From CADEED01 sp043747875 (lineage in GTDB: Bacteria > Pseudomonadota > Gammaproteobacteria > Steroidobacterales > Steroidobacteraceae): DNA of 64,000 bases. The notes beneath the pieces are model-generated. The model was not told where the DNA came from. It ran no database searches and worked only from the letters and a program-made list of their open reading frames with translations. A program made the position numbers and the translations under genes. Position 1 is the stretch's first letter, and the number at the start of each line of letters is the position of its first letter. The stretch lies in assembly GCA_043747875.1 (NCBI GenBank), contig JAYTOI010000026.1, positions 1 to 64,000 of the forward strand. The letters run 5' to 3'. Shown here piece by piece: positions 61,394-64,000 of this stretch.

Positions 61394-62941
61394 ATGACCG
61401 AAATAAAACAGCAGGATCTCATCGACAGCGTCGCCGACGCGCTCCAGTACATCTCGTATTTCCATCCGCCGGATTACATCCGCGCCCTCGGCAAGGCCTA
61501 CGAGCTCGAGCAGTCGCCGGCCGCGCGCGACGCCATCGCGCAGATCCTCACGAACTCGCGCATGTGCGCGCAGGGACGGCGGCCGATCTGCCAGGACACT
61601 GGCATCGTCATGGTGTTCGCGAAGGTCGGCATGAACGTACGCTGGAACGCCTCTCTGGGCTTCGAGGACATGATCAACGAAGGCGTGCGGCGCGCCTATC
61701 TACATCCGGACAACAAGCTGCGCGCCTCGATCGTCTCGGATCCGAATTTCACGCGCAAGAACACCCAGGACAACACGCCGGCGGTCATCCACACGCAGCT
61801 CGTGCCCGGCGACCAGCTCGAGATCACGGTGGCCGCGAAGGGCGGCGGCTCCGAGAACAAATCGAAATTCGTGATGCTGAATCCGTCGGATTCGCTGGTC
61901 GAGTGGGTGTTGAAGACGGTTCCGCTCATGGGCGCCGGCTGGTGTCCGCCCGGCATGCTGGGCATCGGCATCGGCGGCTCCGCGGAGAAGGCCATGCTGC
62001 TGGCCAAGGAGTCGCTCATGGAGCCCATCGACATGACCGAGCTCATCGCGCGAGGTCCAGAAAGCAAGATCGAGGAGCTGCGCATCGAGCTGTACCAGAA
62101 GGTGAACGCGCTCGGCATCGGCGCGCAGGGGCTCGGCGGACTATCTACCGTGCTCGACGTGAAGATCTTCGAATACCCCACGCACGCGGCGTCCAAACCC
62201 GTCGCGATGATCCCGAACTGCGCGGCCACGCGGCACGTGCACTTCACGCTGGACGGCAGCGGTCCCGCGCAGCTCGAGCCGCCGAAACTGTCGGACTGGC
62301 CCAAGGTCGACTGGGCGCCGGCGGCCGATGCGCGCCGCGTCGATCTCGACACACTGACGCCGGCGGAAGTCGCGAGCTGGAAGCCGGGCGAGGCGCTGCT
62401 GCTGAGCGGCAAGATGCTCACGGGCCGCGACGCGGCTCACAAGCGCATCGCCGACTTGTTAGGCCGTGGCGAGGCGCTGCCGCCGGGCGTCGACTTCCGC
62501 AATCGCGTCATCTACTACGTCGGGCCGGTGGACCCCGTGCGTGGCGAGGTGGTGGGGCCGGCGGGTCCGACCACGGCCACGCGCATGGATAAATTCACCG
62601 AAATGATGCTCGACAAGACCGGGCTCATCGCCATGGTGGGCAAGGCCGAGCGCGGGTCGGTGGGCATCGAGGCCATTCGCAAGCATCGCGCGGCGTATCT
62701 CATGGCGGTCGGCGGCGCGGCGTATCTGGTGTCGAAGGCCATCAAGGCTTCGCGCGTCGTGGCGTTCGAGGATCTCGGCATGGAGGCGATCTACGAGTTC
62801 ACGGTGGAAGACATGCCCGTCACCGTGGCGGTGGATGCGAATGGCACCTCCGTGCACCAGACCGGTCCGGCGGAGTGGAGCCAGAGGATCGCCGTGGGGG
62901 ACATTCCTCGTTTCCTGGCAAAAGGGGACGCGCCTCGTTAG
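61394..62941 (+). CDS. fumA: Class I fumarate hydratase (two-domain, [4Fe-4S])
   Basis: 515 aa. The oxygen-sensitive class: N-terminal alpha-domain with RMCAQGRRPICQDTGIVMVF (cluster Cys in ICQDTG), LMGAGWCPPGMLGIGIGGSA and MIPNCAATRHVHF supplying the remaining Cys. The C-terminal beta-domain has GRDAAHKRIADLLGRGE, YYVGPVDPVRGEVVGPAGPT and TATRMDKFTEMMLDKTGLIA. It converts fumarate to malate in the TCA cycle. The gene's last codons (GDAPR) lie inside a 16-bp hairpin shared with the downstream kinase's end. A TAAAAT box at 61367-61372 could be its -10. Confidence 0.93.
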   Translation: MTEIKQQDLIDSVADALQYISYFHPPDYIRALGKAYELEQSPAARDAIAQILTNSRMCAQGRRPICQDTGIVMVFAKVGMNVRWNASLGFEDMINEGVRRAYLHPDNKLRASIVSDPNFTRKNTQDNTPAVIHTQLVPGDQLEITVAAKGGGSENKSKFVMLNPSDSLVEWVLKTVPLMGAGWCPPGMLGIGIGGSAEKAMLLAKESLMEPIDMTELIARGPESKIEELRIELYQKVNALGIGAQGLGGLSTVLDVKIFEYPTHAASKPVAMIPNCAATRHVHFTLDGSGPAQLEPPKLSDWPKVDWAPAADARRVDLDTLTPAEVASWKPGEALLLSGKMLTGRDAAHKRIADLLGRGEALPPGVDFRNRVIYYVGPVDPVRGEVVGPAGPTTATRMDKFTEMMLDKTGLIAMVGKAERGSVGIEAIRKHRAAYLMAVGGAAYLVSKAIKASRVVAFEDLGMEAIYEFTVEDMPVTVAVDANGTSVHQTGPAEWSQRIAVGDIPRFLAKGDAPR

Positions 62942-62973
62942 TCGGGGCGCTTTCGCGAATGAGGCGCGTCCCC
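62924..62973. repeat. Hairpin spanning the fumarase stop and the convergent kinase end
   Basis: GGGGACGCGCCTCGTT (62924-62939) pairs with AATGAGGCGCGTCCCC (62958-62973), 16 pairs with one G-T. The left arm covers the last fumarase codons and the right arm ends 1 bp before the kinase stop at 62975. It may act as a bidirectional terminator or be an inserted REP unit. No T-run. Confidence 0.85.
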
Positions 62974-62974
62974 A

Positions 62975-64000
62975 TCAACTACCTTCGGGCAACTCGTGGC
63001 CGCGCGGGAACCAGCAGCTCACGATGGTGCCGCGCGATCGCGCACTCTCGATGCGCAGGCTGCCGGCCATCATCTGCGCGCGGTAGTGCATGATCCGCAG
63101 TCCCAGGCCCTTCGACTGCCGCACCGCGGGGCTGAAGCCATTGCCGTTGTCCTCGATGCGCAGCAGGCCGCGCTCCCCATCCGCGCTCAGCGAGATGTGC
63201 ACCTGCCCCGCCGCGCCGTGCTGGGCGGCGTTGGTCACCGCCTCCTGCGCGATGCGATACAGGTGCAGCGCGTTTCCCGAGCCAAGACCGGCGTCGAGCG
63301 CTTCATCCGCCTCGCAGCGCACGCAGATGTGAAACATTGCCGACAGCCGGCGCGCGAGTTCCACGAGCGCCAGCGCCAGGCCGCCACGATCGAACGTCAC
63401 GGGCGTGAGACCGCGGGCCAGCGCGCGCGTGGTGAAGATCGCATCGTTGACCAGCAGCGCCACTTCTTCGATGGCTGCCGACAACTCCGGCGCTTCGCGC
63501 TCGGCGCGACTCTCGAGACCGCGCAGCAGTAGCGCGATGCCGGTGAGCTCCTGGCCGAGGCCGTCGTGCAGATCGTTGCCGATACGCTGCTGCTCGCGGT
63601 TGCTGACCGCGAGCACCTCGCGCTCGAGCTGCCGCCGCGCGGTCGCATCGTTGAGCATCGTGAGCCAGAAACGCTCGCCGCCGAGCACCAGTGAAGCGAT
63701 CGCCGCCTCGACGAACAACACACTCTCGCCGTCACCCGCGCCGTGCACCGTGAGTTCGCTGACCAGCGGGGTGCCGTTGCGCGTGTCGGGGGCCTCCGCC
63801 GACTCGGCGATGCGCCGATCCAGCGCGGGCACGCAGGGCAGCGTGCGCAGGTGTTTGCCGATGACCGCGCCGGGATCGAGCCGCAGCATGCGCTCGAAGG
63901 CCGGATTCGCCATGCGGATGATTCCATTGCTGTCGGACAGCACGACGCCTTCGTGCATCACCTCGATCGCGAGCGCCTGGCTGCGCAGCACTTCCTCGTT
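62975..64000 (-). CDS. PAS-domain NarL-type sensor histidine kinase, N-terminus outside window
   Basis: At least 341 codons; the frame is open to the right edge. PAS domain (LAIEVMHEGVVLSDSNGIIR, ANPAFERMLRLDPGAVIGKH), then HisKA_3 with EREVLAVSNREQQRIGNDLH followed by DGLGQELTGIALLL (phospho-His in NDLHDGLGQ), and HATPase_c with IAQEAVTNAAQH (N-box), RIEDNGNGF (G1) and GLGLRIMHYRAQM. This matches the NarX/UhpB-type kinases that pair with LuxR/NarL regulators. No partner in the window. It is convergent with fumarase. Confidence 0.92.
   Translation of the reverse strand, partial: NEEVLRSQALAIEVMHEGVVLSDSNGIIRMANPAFERMLRLDPGAVIGKHLRTLPCVPALDRRIAESAEAPDTRNGTPLVSELTVHGAGDGESVLFVEAAIASLVLGGERFWLTMLNDATARRQLEREVLAVSNREQQRIGNDLHDGLGQELTGIALLLRGLESRAEREAPELSAAIEEVALLVNDAIFTTRALARGLTPVTFDRGGLALALVELARRLSAMFHICVRCEADEALDAGLGSGNALHLYRIAQEAVTNAAQHGAAGQVHISLSADGERGLLRIEDNGNGFSPAVRQSKGLGLRIMHYRAQMMAGSLRIESARSRGTIVSCWFPRGHELPEGS

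Overview
The window is high-GC DNA (roughly two thirds G+C) with densely packed, mostly complete bacterial genes. The mix points to a gammaproteobacterium of the Steroidobacter/Nevskiales type: an UrcA-family protein, two transglutaminase/circularly permuted ATP-grasp/alpha-E modules, a GcvA-like LysR regulator, NDH-2, class I fumarase, secreted cytochromes c and a sorbosone-dehydrogenase-like enzyme. That placement is inferred from gene content. No rRNA, tRNA or CRISPR array was recognised.

Layout. 1-2737: 3' part of a hybrid histidine kinase. 2773-4096: complete IS5-like element with 20-bp ends. 4493-5445: two damaged or recoded genes, a lipoprotein-type low-molecular-weight phosphatase/ArsC-like gene whose catalytic Cys codon is TGA, and a Fur-family remnant broken in an A7 run. 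5511-8647: M50-like membrane protease, MFS transporter, Rieske-flavodoxin fusion. 8652-12708: four tandem divergent paralogues of an unrecognised membrane-anchored family. 12785-13980: zinc-less sirtuin and a membrane protein. 14187-23679: two copies of a transglutaminase / ATP-grasp / alpha-E system on divergent strands, with a 41-bp perfect inverted repeat inside one operon. 23736-26093: phosphatase, glycosyltransferase and acyltransferase (membrane lipid or envelope). 26292-30916: small secreted proteins, a LysR regulator and an OmpR-type two-component system.

31745-36967: RHS/YD-repeat locus: a single-YD mini-protein, a large RHS gene split from its signal peptide by a 4-nt insertion, and a small downstream gene in the immunity position. 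37090-40236: thioredoxin-like lipoprotein and DUF4394 lipoprotein. 40785-43929: RhlE-like helicase and PAS kinase. 44257-47348: ABC ATPase with a permease fused to a CPBP intramembrane protease. 47426-50303: Tat-exported beta-helix protein and Nramp-like transporter. 50358-50903: large imperfect inverted repeat. 50945-58547: O-methyltransferase, sugar dehydrogenase plus cytochrome c, exported methyltransferase, TPR protein, MauG/MbnH-like di-heme protein, DOMON-like protein, NamZ/DUF1343 protein and UrcA protein. 58800-63991: topoisomerase IB tail remnant, ParB-like protein, NDH-2, class I fumarase and a partial NarL-type histidine kinase.

At window scale, the octamer CTATCTAC (GTAGATAG on the other strand) occurs at least 18 times by hand count, where fewer than one is expected at this base composition. 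It lies almost always in the same orientation on the coding strand and in different codon frames. TTGTTAGG is also over-represented.
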